Below are positions 1-8,133 of a stretch of 54,243 nucleotides of DNA, piece by piece (the stretch's first letter is position 1; each line of letters opens with the position of its first letter). The position numbers and the translations under genes are program-made. This DNA comes from Candidatus Peregrinibacteria bacterium. Its GTDB lineage: Bacteria > Patescibacteriota > Gracilibacteria > UBA1369 > 2-02-FULL-48-14. Location of the stretch: positions 1-54,243 of the forward strand of contig JABHVW010000006.1 in assembly GCA_018658105.1 (NCBI GenBank), read 5' to 3'. The notes below the pieces were generated by a model. It was not told the DNA's origin. It searched no databases and worked only from the letters and a program-made list of their open reading frames with translations.

Positions 1-7
1 AACTCCT

Positions 8-33
8 TTCATTCTGAATTTATTCAGAATGAA
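8..33. repeat. Perfect 11-bp inverted repeat (hairpin dyad) before a recombinase gene
   Basis: The arms TTCATTCTGAA and TTCAGAATGAA are perfect reverse complements separated by a 4-nt loop (TTTA). Skipping a short bulge, CCTT at 5-8 could also pair with AAGG at 36-39. It lies about 60 bases before the recombinase start. It could terminate a gene to the left of the window, be an operator, or be a recombinase binding site. No T-run follows on the plus strand, so a plus-strand intrinsic terminator is not well supported. Confidence 0.6.
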
Positions 34-90
34 TTAAGGTCTTTGTCAGTATATGCGATGTATTATGAATTGCAATTTAACTTTTATATT

Positions 91-897
91 ATGGAATGTT
101 TGGAGAAGATGGAGAGGGAGCTTAAGGTTAGGAACTATAGTCCGAGGACTGTTAGGGCTTATTTGAGGTGTTTTCGTGAATTTGCGAGGTTTGATCCTGA
201 TTATTATGATTTTGATGAGGAAAAGGTGAAATCATTCTTGTTGGCTAAGCAGGAGGCTGGTCTAGCATCGCAAACGATTAATCTGCATTTGAATGCGATT
301 AAATTTTATTATAAAAATGTACGGCAGCTTAGGTGCAATTGGACTTTGAAATTTGCAAAGAGAAGTAAGAAATTGCCGCTTGTTTTGTCGCATGAGGAGA
401 TAATGGAGCTTTTGAATGTGATTCAAAATAAAAAGCATCGCTTGATTATTGCTTTGGCATATGGTGCGGGTTTGAGAGTGAGTGAAATCTTGTCTGTTCG
501 GGTTAGGGATCTTGATTTTGAGAGAGGTTTATTGAAAGTTGTGAATGGCAAGGGGGCGAAAGATCGGTTTACTTTGTTGCCAGAAAAACTGAATATGGAT
601 TTGATTGATTATATTTATGCGAAAAATTCGAGTGATTATCTTTTTGAGAGTGAGAGGGGTGGCAAATTGACATCGAGGACGGCGCAGAAGATTTTTGAAG
701 TGGCCTTGGGGAAATCTGGCATTAAAAAGGCTGCGACTTTTCATTCTTTAAGGCATAGTTTTGCGACTCATTTGATAGAGAATGGGACGAATTTGCGTTA
801 TGTGCAGGATTTGTTGGGGCATGCGAGTATAAAAACGACTCAGCGCTATACTCAGGTTTCGTCGCCGGCTTTGCGGAAAATACAAAGTCCTTTTTAA
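91..897 (+). CDS. Tyrosine recombinase, XerC/XerD-like
   Basis: This is a site-specific tyrosine recombinase of 268 residues, which breaks and rejoins DNA through a phosphotyrosine link. The N-terminal half is a SAM-like core-binding domain (residues 1-90). The C-terminal half is the catalytic domain, with R129 in GAGLRVSEIL, the strand Lys in NGKGAKDR, H218-SLR-H222 containing R221, H244 in LLGHAS, and the nucleophile Y253 in QRYTQV. All catalytic residues are present. The frame stays open upstream to a TTG at 43, but the ATG at 91 begins just before the conserved N-terminal helix and is the better start. The length is slightly below classical XerC/D (about 295 residues). It may be the chromosome-dimer resolvase or an integrase; single-recombinase Xer systems are known. 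The gene converges on cysS with 8 bp between stops. Confidence 0.85.
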   Translation: MECLEKMERELKVRNYSPRTVRAYLRCFREFARFDPDYYDFDEEKVKSFLLAKQEAGLASQTINLHLNAIKFYYKNVRQLRCNWTLKFAKRSKKLPLVLSHEEIMELLNVIQNKKHRLIIALAYGAGLRVSEILSVRVRDLDFERGLLKVVNGKGAKDRFTLLPEKLNMDLIDYIYAKNSSDYLFESERGGKLTSRTAQKIFEVALGKSGIKKAATFHSLRHSFATHLIENGTNLRYVQDLLGHASIKTTQRYTQVSSPALRKIQSPF

Positions 898-905
898 AGT
901 CTGAT

Positions 906-2222
906 TTAGATTTTTGGTCTGATGAAGCTTCCGTTTGAGCTGTCTTCTACTTCTACGCCTTGCTTTGCGAGTTCATCGCGAAGTTTGTCTGAGAGTTCCC
1001 AATTTTTTTCGGAGCGGGCCGTTTCGCGTTCGTCGATAAGTTTTTGTGCTTCGGGTGATACGACGAAGTCGATAGGGAAGATGTTTAGTACTTCATTGAT
1101 TTTGTTCAGTGTTGCTTGAACGTTTTTTGGCTCGTTTTTTGCCCAGAAAAATACTTTGGCAAGTGCGCCGGCAACGTCGAAGTCGTTGCTCATCTTTTTG
1201 CTGAATGCATCGAGTAATTCTTGGTCTGGTGTTTCTGAATCGTCTTTATTATTCAGGTAAAGTTCGTCTAGGCCGCGAAGTGTGCTGCGGGCTTGTTCGA
1301 GAAGTTCTGAGTTGAATTCGATAGGTGAGCGGTAGTGAGTTCCAAGGAGGAAAAATCGGACTACGCGTGGGTGGTATTTTTCGAAAATGTCTTTGAGTGT
1401 TGAAAAATTGCCGAGAGATTTGCTCATTTTTTCTTTGTCGACTGTGATGTATCCGTTGTGCATCCAGTAGCGGGCGAATGTTTCGCCATTTGCGCCTTCG
1501 CTTTGGGCAATTTCGCATTCGTGGTGTGGGAACTTGAGGTCGAGTCCGCCACCATGTATGTCGAAAGTTGGGCCATAAAGTGCGCCGCTCATTGCGCTAC
1601 ACTCAATATGCCAGCCTGGTCGGCCTTCACCCCATGGGCTTGGCCAAAATGGTTCGCCTTCTTTTTTAAATTTCCAAAGTACGAAATCTTGGTGATTACG
1701 TTTGTCTGTTCTTTCTTCGACACGGGCACCTGCTTCGAGTTCAGAAATGTTTTGATGCGAAAGTTTTCCGTATCCTTCAAATGTTGTTATGTCGTAATAA
1801 ACGCCATCTACCAAATTGTAAGTGTGGCCTTTTTCTTCGAGTATTTTGATCATCTCGACCATTTGTTCTACGTAGTCTGTAGCGCGTGGGTTGTGAGTTG
1901 GATCCTTTATGCCGAGTGCTGCGTAATCTTTTTTATATTCTGGAATGATTCGTTCTGCGAGTTCTGCAACTGTTATTTTTTCTTCGGCTGCTCGTTTAAT
2001 CATTTTGTCGTCTATGTCTGTGGTGTTGAATGCGAAATCAACCTCGTATCCTGAAAATTCAAGATATCTGCGAATAATATCGAATGCTACTGCACTGCGG
2101 CCGTGGCCAAGGTGAGCGTGATCGTATACAGTTGGGCCACAAACGTACATTGTGACTTTCTCACTTTTATCTTTTTCAAAAGTAACTTTTGAGCCTTTGA
2201 GGCTATCGTAAATCTGAATCAT
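906..2222 (-). CDS. cysS: Cysteinyl-tRNA synthetase
   Basis: This cytoplasmic class I synthetase charges tRNA-Cys. The 438-residue protein has the HIGH-type motif HLGH at residues 37-40, the zinc ligand C28 in [12 protein letters not shown], the further zinc-site residues in HIECSAMS and HHECEIAQ, and KMSKS near residue 265 ([10 protein letters not shown]). Its length is close to the family norm (about 460), with a slightly short C-terminal anticodon-binding part. The ATG overlaps the TGA of the upstream yggT-like gene (ATGA), so the two are probably translationally coupled. No Shine-Dalgarno motif is visible. No T-box leader is seen. Confidence 0.97.
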   Translation of the reverse strand: MIQIYDSLKGSKVTFEKDKSEKVTMYVCGPTVYDHAHLGHGRSAVAFDIIRRYLEFSGYEVDFAFNTTDIDDKMIKRAAEEKITVAELAERIIPEYKKDYAALGIKDPTHNPRATDYVEQMVEMIKILEEKGHTYNLVDGVYYDITTFEGYGKLSHQNISELEAGARVEERTDKRNHQDFVLWKFKKEGEPFWPSPWGEGRPGWHIECSAMSGALYGPTFDIHGGGLDLKFPHHECEIAQSEGANGETFARYWMHNGYITVDKEKMSKSLGNFSTLKDIFEKYHPRVVRFFLLGTHYRSPIEFNSELLEQARSTLRGLDELYLNNKDDSETPDQELLDAFSKKMSNDFDVAGALAKVFFWAKNEPKNVQATLNKINEVLNIFPIDFVVSPEAQKLIDERETARSEKNWELSDKLRDELAKQGVEVEDSSNGSFIRPKI

Positions 2223-2470
2223 AGTAGTGAATTAACTAGGTCGCGTATGAGCTCGATTAGTAAAAATACTATGATAGGGGATAGATCTATCATTCCGAGG
2301 CGTGGGAGTGCTCTGCGGACTGGGGCTAAAATTGGTTCGGTTGCGTCGTGTAATAGACGCATGAATGTATTTGAGTTGTCGCGAATGAACCACGACAAAA
2401 CTATACGTAACAAAATCATCACAACCAGAAGGTCGGCGAGAATGTTAAATGTTTGTTGAATAAATTCCAT
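2219..2470 (-). CDS. YggT family membrane protein
   Basis: This 83-residue integral membrane protein has two hydrophobic segments (about residues 8-28 and 62-80). Between them is the family signature: an SWFIRDN stretch, then EPILAPVRRALPRLG and IDLSPI. YggT proteins are found across bacteria and plastids and have been linked to membrane and cell-division processes and osmotic tolerance, but the biochemical role is unclear. The start overlaps the end of the surface-protein gene by 26 bp, and its stop overlaps the cysS start, so the three genes form one minus-strand unit. Confidence 0.9.
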   Translation of the reverse strand: MEFIQQTFNILADLLVVMILLRIVLSWFIRDNSNTFMRLLHDATEPILAPVRRALPRLGMIDLSPIIVFLLIELIRDLVNSLL

Positions 2471-4625
2471 GTTTGGATCTTACACTTAGGTAAGCTCCGC
2501 TGGCAAGAAGGCTTATCAGCATAAGAGCAACTGAGCTTGCGCCAGTGTCTGGTGTGCTTGATGGTAGCCCCGCATCTACAATTGCAGGTGCGTCAGGAGT
2601 TGGTACTTCGCTTATAACACCGGCTTTTTTAAGTGGAATTCCAATTACTGCTTCACTTTTAGGGCCTTCGTTATCTTCAACATCAATTGCTGTAACTGAG
2701 AAATAGTGTAGTTGTTCCTCTTGCAGGTCTTTAATTACCCAAGAAGTAGATGCGTCGAATGTCTCAGAATATGCGAACATTGAGTCTGCACTAGGGCCAT
2801 AATATACTTTGTAATGGTCGATTGCTTTTTCACTTTCTGCAGCTTCCCAGCTTACAATTATATTATTTTCGTTTGCACTTGTTGTTACACCAGTGATTTT
2901 TTTAACTTCACCATCAATTAGTTCTGGTTCTTCATCTAGCTCTTCGTCAGGTGTTTCAGTGCCAATACTAGTTATATTTATACTTGTTTGGTCTCTGAAT
3001 TGAACTTCGTTTCCAAGTGTATCAATCAAAACTATATCTATAGTGTATTCTCCGATTTCATCTGGAACTGTGAATTCAGCTTCATATTTTCCAGAAGTTC
3101 TGCTTTCAGTTAACTCTATAATTTGATCTTCTAAAATCATGTTTACTTCTTCAAGGTTGGCTTCACTTAGCACTGTAATTTCTACAGTAGCTGAAGTTTC
3201 TAATTCGCCACTTGGTGAAAGCTCAACAGAAATTAATTCTGGGGCTTCGGTATCAATTACAAGGCTCTCATGATCTGAAGTTTCAATTACTTCGTCGATC
3301 TCTGCAGTTTCGTAATCACCCTCTTCTAGGTTCGCAATATCTACATATAGGTCATATTCACCGTCTTCAACTTCCTCAATAGTAATTCCGAATGTGTCGT
3401 CGAAATCTACTTCAGCTCTTGCTGCTTCCTCATCATTTAAGTAAGCAATTGCAACGTATCCGTAACTCGCTTCACCTTGAATATCTATAGATTCGCTTGA
3501 ATAACTACCAGATGCAGGTGAGATCAGTGTGAAATCGCCTGTTCTTTCATAATCTGGATCTACGAAATCATCGCTTACGTCAGCGCCACCAGTTCCAACT
3601 ACTAGGTCAAGTTGACCGCTAATGCTGAATTGATCGATGTCGTTCACCATTAGAATTTGATCTTCAGGAGTGCTGAATGTTACAGCCAAGCTGAATTCAT
3701 GTTCACCGATGTCGTCGGCAAGGAAGGTGTAATCATTAGGTAAAAGTGCCTCTGCATCTGTTGATGAGAAACGTACATCTCCTGTGTAATCAGTTACCGT
3801 AATTCCGGCTGCATCTATCGCTCTAAGCGTTATTGACATAGCTTCGCCAATTTCTGGGCTATCTTCAGTAGTAATTTCAAAAGCGTCTATAGGGCCAGCT
3901 TCTTCGGTTAGAATTACTGTGTGGCCGCCTAGGTTTTTATGAGTACTTTTACCATCTGTTAGGACGGCAATTTTCGTTTCAGTATTTAATATTTGATTTG
4001 AACTAGTATCTGTAACTGTTAGTTCAGAAATCCCAGCATCAAGACCTTCTAGGTAAAATTTAATTTCACCCTTTGCATTTGTAGCAATTTCAGGTGAATA
4101 GATATCTAGATTTTTCTTACTTGAGTTCACTTTGATTACGTGGCCACTGATTGGATTTTTTCTATCGTCGCTTAGGCTCACAAGCATTTCAACTGTTTCG
4201 CCAATTTTCATGCTATTTCTGCTTAATTGAACTTCAGATTGATCTGCAGAAGTGTTTCCTGCAAAAACTTCAAAGTTTTGGCTTTCACTATAATTTTCAT
4301 TTTTATCGATTTGCCTTGCTGAAACTAAATAATGTCCTGCATCTTGCAGGTGATATTCAGAAAGAACTACAGTTGCACTCCCTAGAGTGTCTGCGATTGC
4401 ATCAATTATCAGGTCGTTTCCGTCTGGCCTTTCAATTAATAGCTCTAAATAGGCACTTTCTTCAGATGCACTTAAATGCACTTCTGTAGACATTCCTACT
4501 ACTGTTGAGTTTATTTCTTGAACTTCTACGCTGCTTGTTTTCTTTACACCTGCTTCTGTTAGAAGGGGGCTTGAGAGCACAACTAGTGCCAAAGCTGTAA
4601 CGAGAATAAATCTTATTTTTGCCAT
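2445..4625 (-). CDS. Large secreted Ig/FN3-type surface protein with TPDTG sorting-like tail
   Basis: This 726-residue protein starts with a signal peptide (about residues 1-25, ending LLTEAG). A chain of beta-sandwich-type segments follows: invasin/Big_1-like text around residues 140-340, further acidic Ig-like segments to about 600, then an FN3-type domain near 615-690 (VSWEAAES, HYKVYYG, YFSVTAID). The C-terminus has TPDTG at 691-695, a hydrophobic stretch (about 697-715) and basic residues (RSKH), the layout of a sortase signal. The body is strongly acidic. It is probably exported and surface-attached, for adhesion or envelope structure. No sortase is in the window. An extended -10 promoter lies about 26 bp before the ATG. 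The exact domain count is inferred by eye. Confidence 0.8.
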   Translation of the reverse strand: MAKIRFILVTALALVVLSSPLLTEAGVKKTSSVEVQEINSTVVGMSTEVHLSASEESAYLELLIERPDGNDLIIDAIADTLGSATVVLSEYHLQDAGHYLVSARQIDKNENYSESQNFEVFAGNTSADQSEVQLSRNSMKIGETVEMLVSLSDDRKNPISGHVIKVNSSKKNLDIYSPEIATNAKGEIKFYLEGLDAGISELTVTDTSSNQILNTETKIAVLTDGKSTHKNLGGHTVILTEEAGPIDAFEITTEDSPEIGEAMSITLRAIDAAGITVTDYTGDVRFSSTDAEALLPNDYTFLADDIGEHEFSLAVTFSTPEDQILMVNDIDQFSISGQLDLVVGTGGADVSDDFVDPDYERTGDFTLISPASGSYSSESIDIQGEASYGYVAIAYLNDEEAARAEVDFDDTFGITIEEVEDGEYDLYVDIANLEEGDYETAEIDEVIETSDHESLVIDTEAPELISVELSPSGELETSATVEITVLSEANLEEVNMILEDQIIELTESRTSGKYEAEFTVPDEIGEYTIDIVLIDTLGNEVQFRDQTSINITSIGTETPDEELDEEPELIDGEVKKITGVTTSANENNIIVSWEAAESEKAIDHYKVYYGPSADSMFAYSETFDASTSWVIKDLQEEQLHYFSVTAIDVEDNEGPKSEAVIGIPLKKAGVISEVPTPDAPAIVDAGLPSSTPDTGASSVALMLISLLASGAYLSVRSKHGIYSTNI

Positions 4626-4651
4626 ACGTTTTATTTTTGTTTTATCTAATA

Positions 4652-4680
4652 ATTATAGCAGATTTGTGCTCAAAGGTAAA
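4652..4680 (-). promoter_or_regulatory. Sigma70-type promoter for the surface-protein/yggT/cysS unit
   Basis: On the minus strand there is a TTTACC -35 box (4675-4680), a 17-bp spacer and a TATAAT -10 box (4652-4657) preceded by TGC, an extended -10. The predicted start is near 4645, giving a leader of about 20 nt. It is back-to-back with the plus-strand promoter at 4699-4727. Confidence 0.65.
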
Positions 4681-4698
4681 GGGGAGGATTAGGATTTC

Positions 4699-4727
4699 TT
4701 GACAAAGCTGGTGCTAACTAATAAAAT
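4699..4727 (+). promoter_or_regulatory. Consensus sigma70-type promoter, leaderless
   Basis: A perfect TTGACA -35 box (4699-4704), a 17-bp spacer and a TAAAAT -10 box (4722-4727). Only 7 nt separate the -10 box from the ATG at 4735, so transcription should start at or next to the A of the start codon. This is one of the best-matching promoters in the window. Confidence 0.75.
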
Positions 4728-4734
4728 TTGTATT

Positions 4735-4830
4735 ATGAATACTGCAGTTAAAACTTATGTCAATTCTGCGCAAAGTGCTGAAAAAGCGCTTGTATTCGCT
4801 ATTATTATTTCTTTAATCATTCTATTTTAA
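4735..4830 (+). CDS. Small single-pass membrane peptide, 31 residues
   Basis: The ORF encodes 31 residues: a polar N-terminal half starting MNTAVKTYVNSAQSAEKA and a hydrophobic C-terminal half (LVFAIIISLIILF) that ends the protein. This is the pattern of a small tail-anchored or single-TM membrane peptide. The start is strongly supported because a consensus promoter sits exactly one leaderless distance upstream. It is the first gene before the ATP-grasp ligase cluster. I do not recognise a family. It could be an accessory membrane subunit, a peptide substrate of the ligases, or a leader peptide. Whether it is translated is unproven. Confidence 0.5.
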   Translation: MNTAVKTYVNSAQSAEKALVFAIIISLIILF

Positions 4831-4834
4831 GCTA

Positions 4835-4862
4835 GCTTTTGCACTTTAACTAAGGTAAAAGC
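4835..4862 (+). other. Hairpin between the small ORF and the ATP-grasp gene
   Basis: GCTTTTGC at 4835-4842 pairs with GTAAAAGC at 4855-4862 (one G-U pair), and CTT at 4844-4846 pairs with AAG at 4852-4854, with a single bulged A and a 5-nt loop. A run of seven T starts only at 4874, so it is not a classical terminator. It may be a partial terminator or an mRNA processing or stabilising element separating expression of the small ORF from the downstream genes. Confidence 0.4.
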
Positions 4863-4883
4863 GGTGAGAATAGTTTTTTTATT

Positions 4884-6581
4884 ATGATATCTGAAAATCT
4901 TCCATCAGCTGATTCTTTTGATCCAAGTGAGCCTATTGATTTTTCACTGGAGACTTCTGAAGTTGTTGAACTTGGGCCGAAAAATCCAAAATCACTGAGT
5001 GAGCTTGCGGAAAGCCTTGGGGCTGAGTGGGTGGTTGTAGCAACTGCTGTTGATGATGAAAATATTACGGGTATAAAAGGGCAAGCGGGAGCGGTTAATG
5101 GGATCGATGCATATGCTGTGAGGTTTCTACTCGCATGCGATGCAAAATCTGTTTTTTTGGTGCCAGATAGGTATTACGCTAAGGCGTTAGAGCTTGCGAA
5201 TCATTATGCTGAGACTGGTAGATCCACTTTTGACCCTGCAAATTTAGTTTCGGTAAATATCCTTGAGAATGAAGGTTTTACAGATGCTGTTGAAAGACAG
5301 CAAGCTACTTTGCTTAAAGAAATCAAAACTCGTACCGTTGGTGATGATGGTGATATGTCTGAAGTTATGTATCTGCCCTTTATTCAAACTGAACAAACTA
5401 AGAGAATTGAGGTGGCATGGGGTAGTGCGGATTATCAAAATCCTGAAGTTGTAGAAATGATGAATAATAAGCGTGATTTCGCGGCATTTTTAGTCAGGCA
5501 TAATATTCCTACTCCAGATACTATTGGTCATTACAACTTGTTTGCTCGAATTGTTGCTGGGGATGTGAAAAATAACAAAGGAGAGCCTTGGCATGAAGTG
5601 ATGATGAAGATTAATCGAGGTGCTTCGGGGTGTGGAGTTCTTCCTGCCTATATCACTCCTGAAACAGTTGATTTGTATTATAGGGTGTTTAATAAAGAAG
5701 TTTCTTCTTTTGAAGAGGCAATGTATGCATTGGCGGAAATTGATATTGTAGAAGGTCATGAATATTTTAAAATATTGCATTCTTCCTTTAAAGATTTATT
5801 CCAAGTGGAGGATGTTAATACAGGTGCAAAGGTTGTAGATAGAATGAAGTATGTATCTGAAAGGGGTGATGGTATTTGCTTACAGGCAATGGTTGAGAAT
5901 TTAGTTGAGTCTCCGGGCGTAGTGTTTTGGATTGGAAATACACTTGATGAATCTTACATATTAGGTTCTTCCGGGCAAATTCTTGCTAACGGAAAAGTTC
6001 ATATGGGGAATGAAGGACCTTTGGCAGCTTGGGCTGAATCTGAGCAAATGCGTACAATTATTCAAAATGTGATTAAGGCAATGTTTGATGAGGGGGTTCG
6101 TGGGCCAGCCGGTGTTGATCTGTTGATTTCATTGCGTGAAGCTGATTTTGAAGGCTTGGACATACCTTATGATGAAAAACATCTGATTCAGGTTGGCGAG
6201 GCAAATCTTAGAATTACGGGTCAGACTCATGCGGTGCTTTTTGCTGCAATGTCTAAGCTAGAAAGATGGTATTCAACAAATACTGAATATATGCATGAGA
6301 ATTATGAGGAGTTATCTGAAATATTAGCTTTATTTGAGAAGCTAGGGATAGAAGACGATACTTTGTCTGTTACTATTGTTAATCATGCTCTTGTTGGGAT
6401 TGAGAATAAATTGATGATGATTCTTGGCTTGACTAAGGCTCCTGATGAAGATGGTATGATTGAGATGTTTGATGACCGCTTTACACCAGATGAGATTTTT
6501 GATGGGGTTCGCGAGTGTATTTCTAGCTGTTTAAGAGTTCATCGTTTGAATAAGGAAATGCCTAAACTTATGGCTGCATAA
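4884..6581 (+). CDS. Pre-ATP-grasp/ATP-grasp ligase, PGM1 (peptide ligase)-like
   Basis: This 565-residue protein has an N-terminal pre-ATP-grasp alpha/beta part (about residues 35-190), then an ATP-grasp core. The core shows NKRDFAAFLVRHNIPTPDT (lid entry), the nucleotide-binding lysine K242 in MMKINRGASGCG, and a metal-binding end GEANLRITGQTHA with E439 and N441. The pattern 'E-x-NLR-x-x-G-x-THA' resembles PGM1-type amidoligases of peptide-natural-product pathways, which join an acyl-phosphate to an amine. A helical C-terminal tail of about 110 residues follows. It lies directly before the PKD-7TM and ATP-grasp/peptidase genes, suggesting joint peptide tagging or cell-wall modification. 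The substrate is unknown. PGM1 assignment is by motif resemblance only. Confidence 0.7.
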   Translation: MISENLPSADSFDPSEPIDFSLETSEVVELGPKNPKSLSELAESLGAEWVVVATAVDDENITGIKGQAGAVNGIDAYAVRFLLACDAKSVFLVPDRYYAKALELANHYAETGRSTFDPANLVSVNILENEGFTDAVERQQATLLKEIKTRTVGDDGDMSEVMYLPFIQTEQTKRIEVAWGSADYQNPEVVEMMNNKRDFAAFLVRHNIPTPDTIGHYNLFARIVAGDVKNNKGEPWHEVMMKINRGASGCGVLPAYITPETVDLYYRVFNKEVSSFEEAMYALAEIDIVEGHEYFKILHSSFKDLFQVEDVNTGAKVVDRMKYVSERGDGICLQAMVENLVESPGVVFWIGNTLDESYILGSSGQILANGKVHMGNEGPLAAWAESEQMRTIIQNVIKAMFDEGVRGPAGVDLLISLREADFEGLDIPYDEKHLIQVGEANLRITGQTHAVLFAAMSKLERWYSTNTEYMHENYEELSEILALFEKLGIEDDTLSVTIVNHALVGIENKLMMILGLTKAPDEDGMIEMFDDRFTPDEIFDGVRECISSCLRVHRLNKEMPKLMAA

Positions 6582-6609
6582 GTGTTGAAAAATATGATAT
6601 GATTTCGGC

Positions 6610-8133
6610 ATGCTGAAACGTATTATTTCCGCGCTGATTCTCTCCTTGTTTATCTCGGCTCAAACACTGGCTTTTTCTTTGCCTTTGCCAACTGCAGACG
6701 AAGAAGTGGTTTTAGCAGCGCAGGAGCCGATTAGGGTTTCGATTGATGCAAAATCTAGTTCAGAGCTTGGTAAGAGTTTAATTTTTGACGCCTCAGATTC
6801 TGTTTCTGTTGCAGCAGATGCTGAGTTAAGTTATGAATGGTTTTTTGGGGATGGAAATAGGCAGCAAGGAGTTGAGGTGGTGCATTCTTATGCGGAATCT
6901 GGTGAATATGAGGTGACATTGGTGGTGAGGGATAATTTTGAAAATCAAGTTACGAAAATTCATGATCTTTTCATTTACGAGAGCTCATTTGTTTTGATTA
7001 GTGATGTTGAGTCTAAAAAGAATCGAATCACCTCTTTTACTGAGTCGGCTCGTGAAGAAAATGTTTTTGTGAGTTTGATTACAAGTTATACTTCGCAGTC
7101 TGAATTTTTGGCTGAGGAGGACTTGAAGCAAGTTATTGCGGAAAATATTTCAGATATAAATTCTAGTAATTTAGTTGTTATTTGGACGAAGGGTAGTAGC
7201 GGTTTAACTGTTCTTTCTCAAATACAACAACTTTTAACTAATAAGAATTTCTTTGCCGATAAATCTATAGTTTTCATTTCAGATGAGCATTTTGGCTCGC
7301 TAAGTAATATTGCACGTGGTGTATATAAAAGTATTTCTCCATATCAAATTATTCTAACGAGGCCCGAGGCTGTTTCTGCACTTTTGGAGGTCTCTACACC
7401 ATTTGAGTTTTTAGATTTGCTGGATGCTAGAGGTGTTCAATCTGAGCTTATAGATTCAAATTTAAGTATAGCTCCGTGGAATTTAATGTCTCATTTTGTG
7501 AATTTAATGATTGAAAGGGGTGTGCCAACAAATACTTTGCGACTGATTTTGATGCTTCCAATAATTGTGACTATTGTTGCATTTATGAAGCAGGTTGTTG
7601 GTTTGGCCACTCTTGGGGTTTATACACCATCAATTCTGGCACTTTCATTTATAGCCCTAGATCTCTCATACGGTTTATTATTTCTGTTCGCGATTTTATT
7701 TATGGGTACGATTTCAAGGCTTTTCTTGAGGAGGTACAGGCTTTTGTACATTCCGCGTATGGCAATTGTGCTTACTTTTGTAAGTTTAACAATTCTCTTT
7801 TTGATGTTTTTGGGCGCCATTTTCAATATCTCAAATATTGTAAGCATTTCGGTTTTCCCAATGTTGATTATGAGCACCATGGTTGAAAAATTTGTTAGCA
7901 TTCAAAGTGGTAAAGGTTTACGTAAAGCTCTAACGCTTGTTGGTGAAGCCGTTTTGGTTGCAATTATTTGTTTCTTTGTGGCTGAGTGGGGCTTCTTGAA
8001 AGTTTTCGTTCTGGGGCATCCAGAAGTTATTTTCTTATTCCTTTTGGCGAATATTGCACTTGCAAGGTTTAGTGGTTTAAGACTTTTGGAGTATGTAAGA
8101 TTTAGAGAAATTATTCGTCACGCAGAAGAATGA
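6610..8133 (+). CDS. PKD-domain 7TM membrane protein of the ATP-grasp-associated (7TM_transglut) family
   Basis: This 507-residue protein has a signal peptide or first TM (residues 1-24), a PKD domain (about 38-125, with WFFGDG and HSYAESGEYEVTL), an extracytoplasmic alpha/beta stretch (130-300), then about seven membrane segments from residue 308 to 495. The membrane part matches my memory of the 7TM domain found next to alpha-L-glutamate-ligase-like ATP-grasp genes in Proteobacteria (LMLPIIVTIVAFM, PRMAIVLTF, GLRLLEYVRFREI). In those systems the outer domain is an inactive transglutaminase; here a PKD domain stands in that place. Its stop overlaps the next ATG by 4 bp, implying coupled translation. 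It probably anchors or senses at the membrane for the ligase-peptidase. Confidence 0.75.
   Translation: MLKRIISALILSLFISAQTLAFSLPLPTADEEVVLAAQEPIRVSIDAKSSSELGKSLIFDASDSVSVAADAELSYEWFFGDGNRQQGVEVVHSYAESGEYEVTLVVRDNFENQVTKIHDLFIYESSFVLISDVESKKNRITSFTESAREENVFVSLITSYTSQSEFLAEEDLKQVIAENISDINSSNLVVIWTKGSSGLTVLSQIQQLLTNKNFFADKSIVFISDEHFGSLSNIARGVYKSISPYQIILTRPEAVSALLEVSTPFEFLDLLDARGVQSELIDSNLSIAPWNLMSHFVNLMIERGVPTNTLRLILMLPIIVTIVAFMKQVVGLATLGVYTPSILALSFIALDLSYGLLFLFAILFMGTISRLFLRRYRLLYIPRMAIVLTFVSLTILFLMFLGAIFNISNIVSISVFPMLIMSTMVEKFVSIQSGKGLRKALTLVGEAVLVAIICFFVAEWGFLKVFVLGHPEVIFLFLLANIALARFSGLRLLEYVRFREIIRHAEE

Noticed and set aside
8-33. Inverted repeat as a dif site
   Set aside because: The centre is 4 bp instead of 6-8 bp and the arms do not match the usual dif arm sequence.
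43-90. TTG start for the recombinase
   Set aside because: The extra 16 residues are not part of the core-binding domain; the ATG at 91 fits the family better.
1458-2054. 198-residue plus-strand open frame opposite cysS
   Set aside because: It lies fully antisense to a confident synthetase gene, is rich in Cys and Phe in an unnatural way, and shows no domain; it is a reading-frame shadow.
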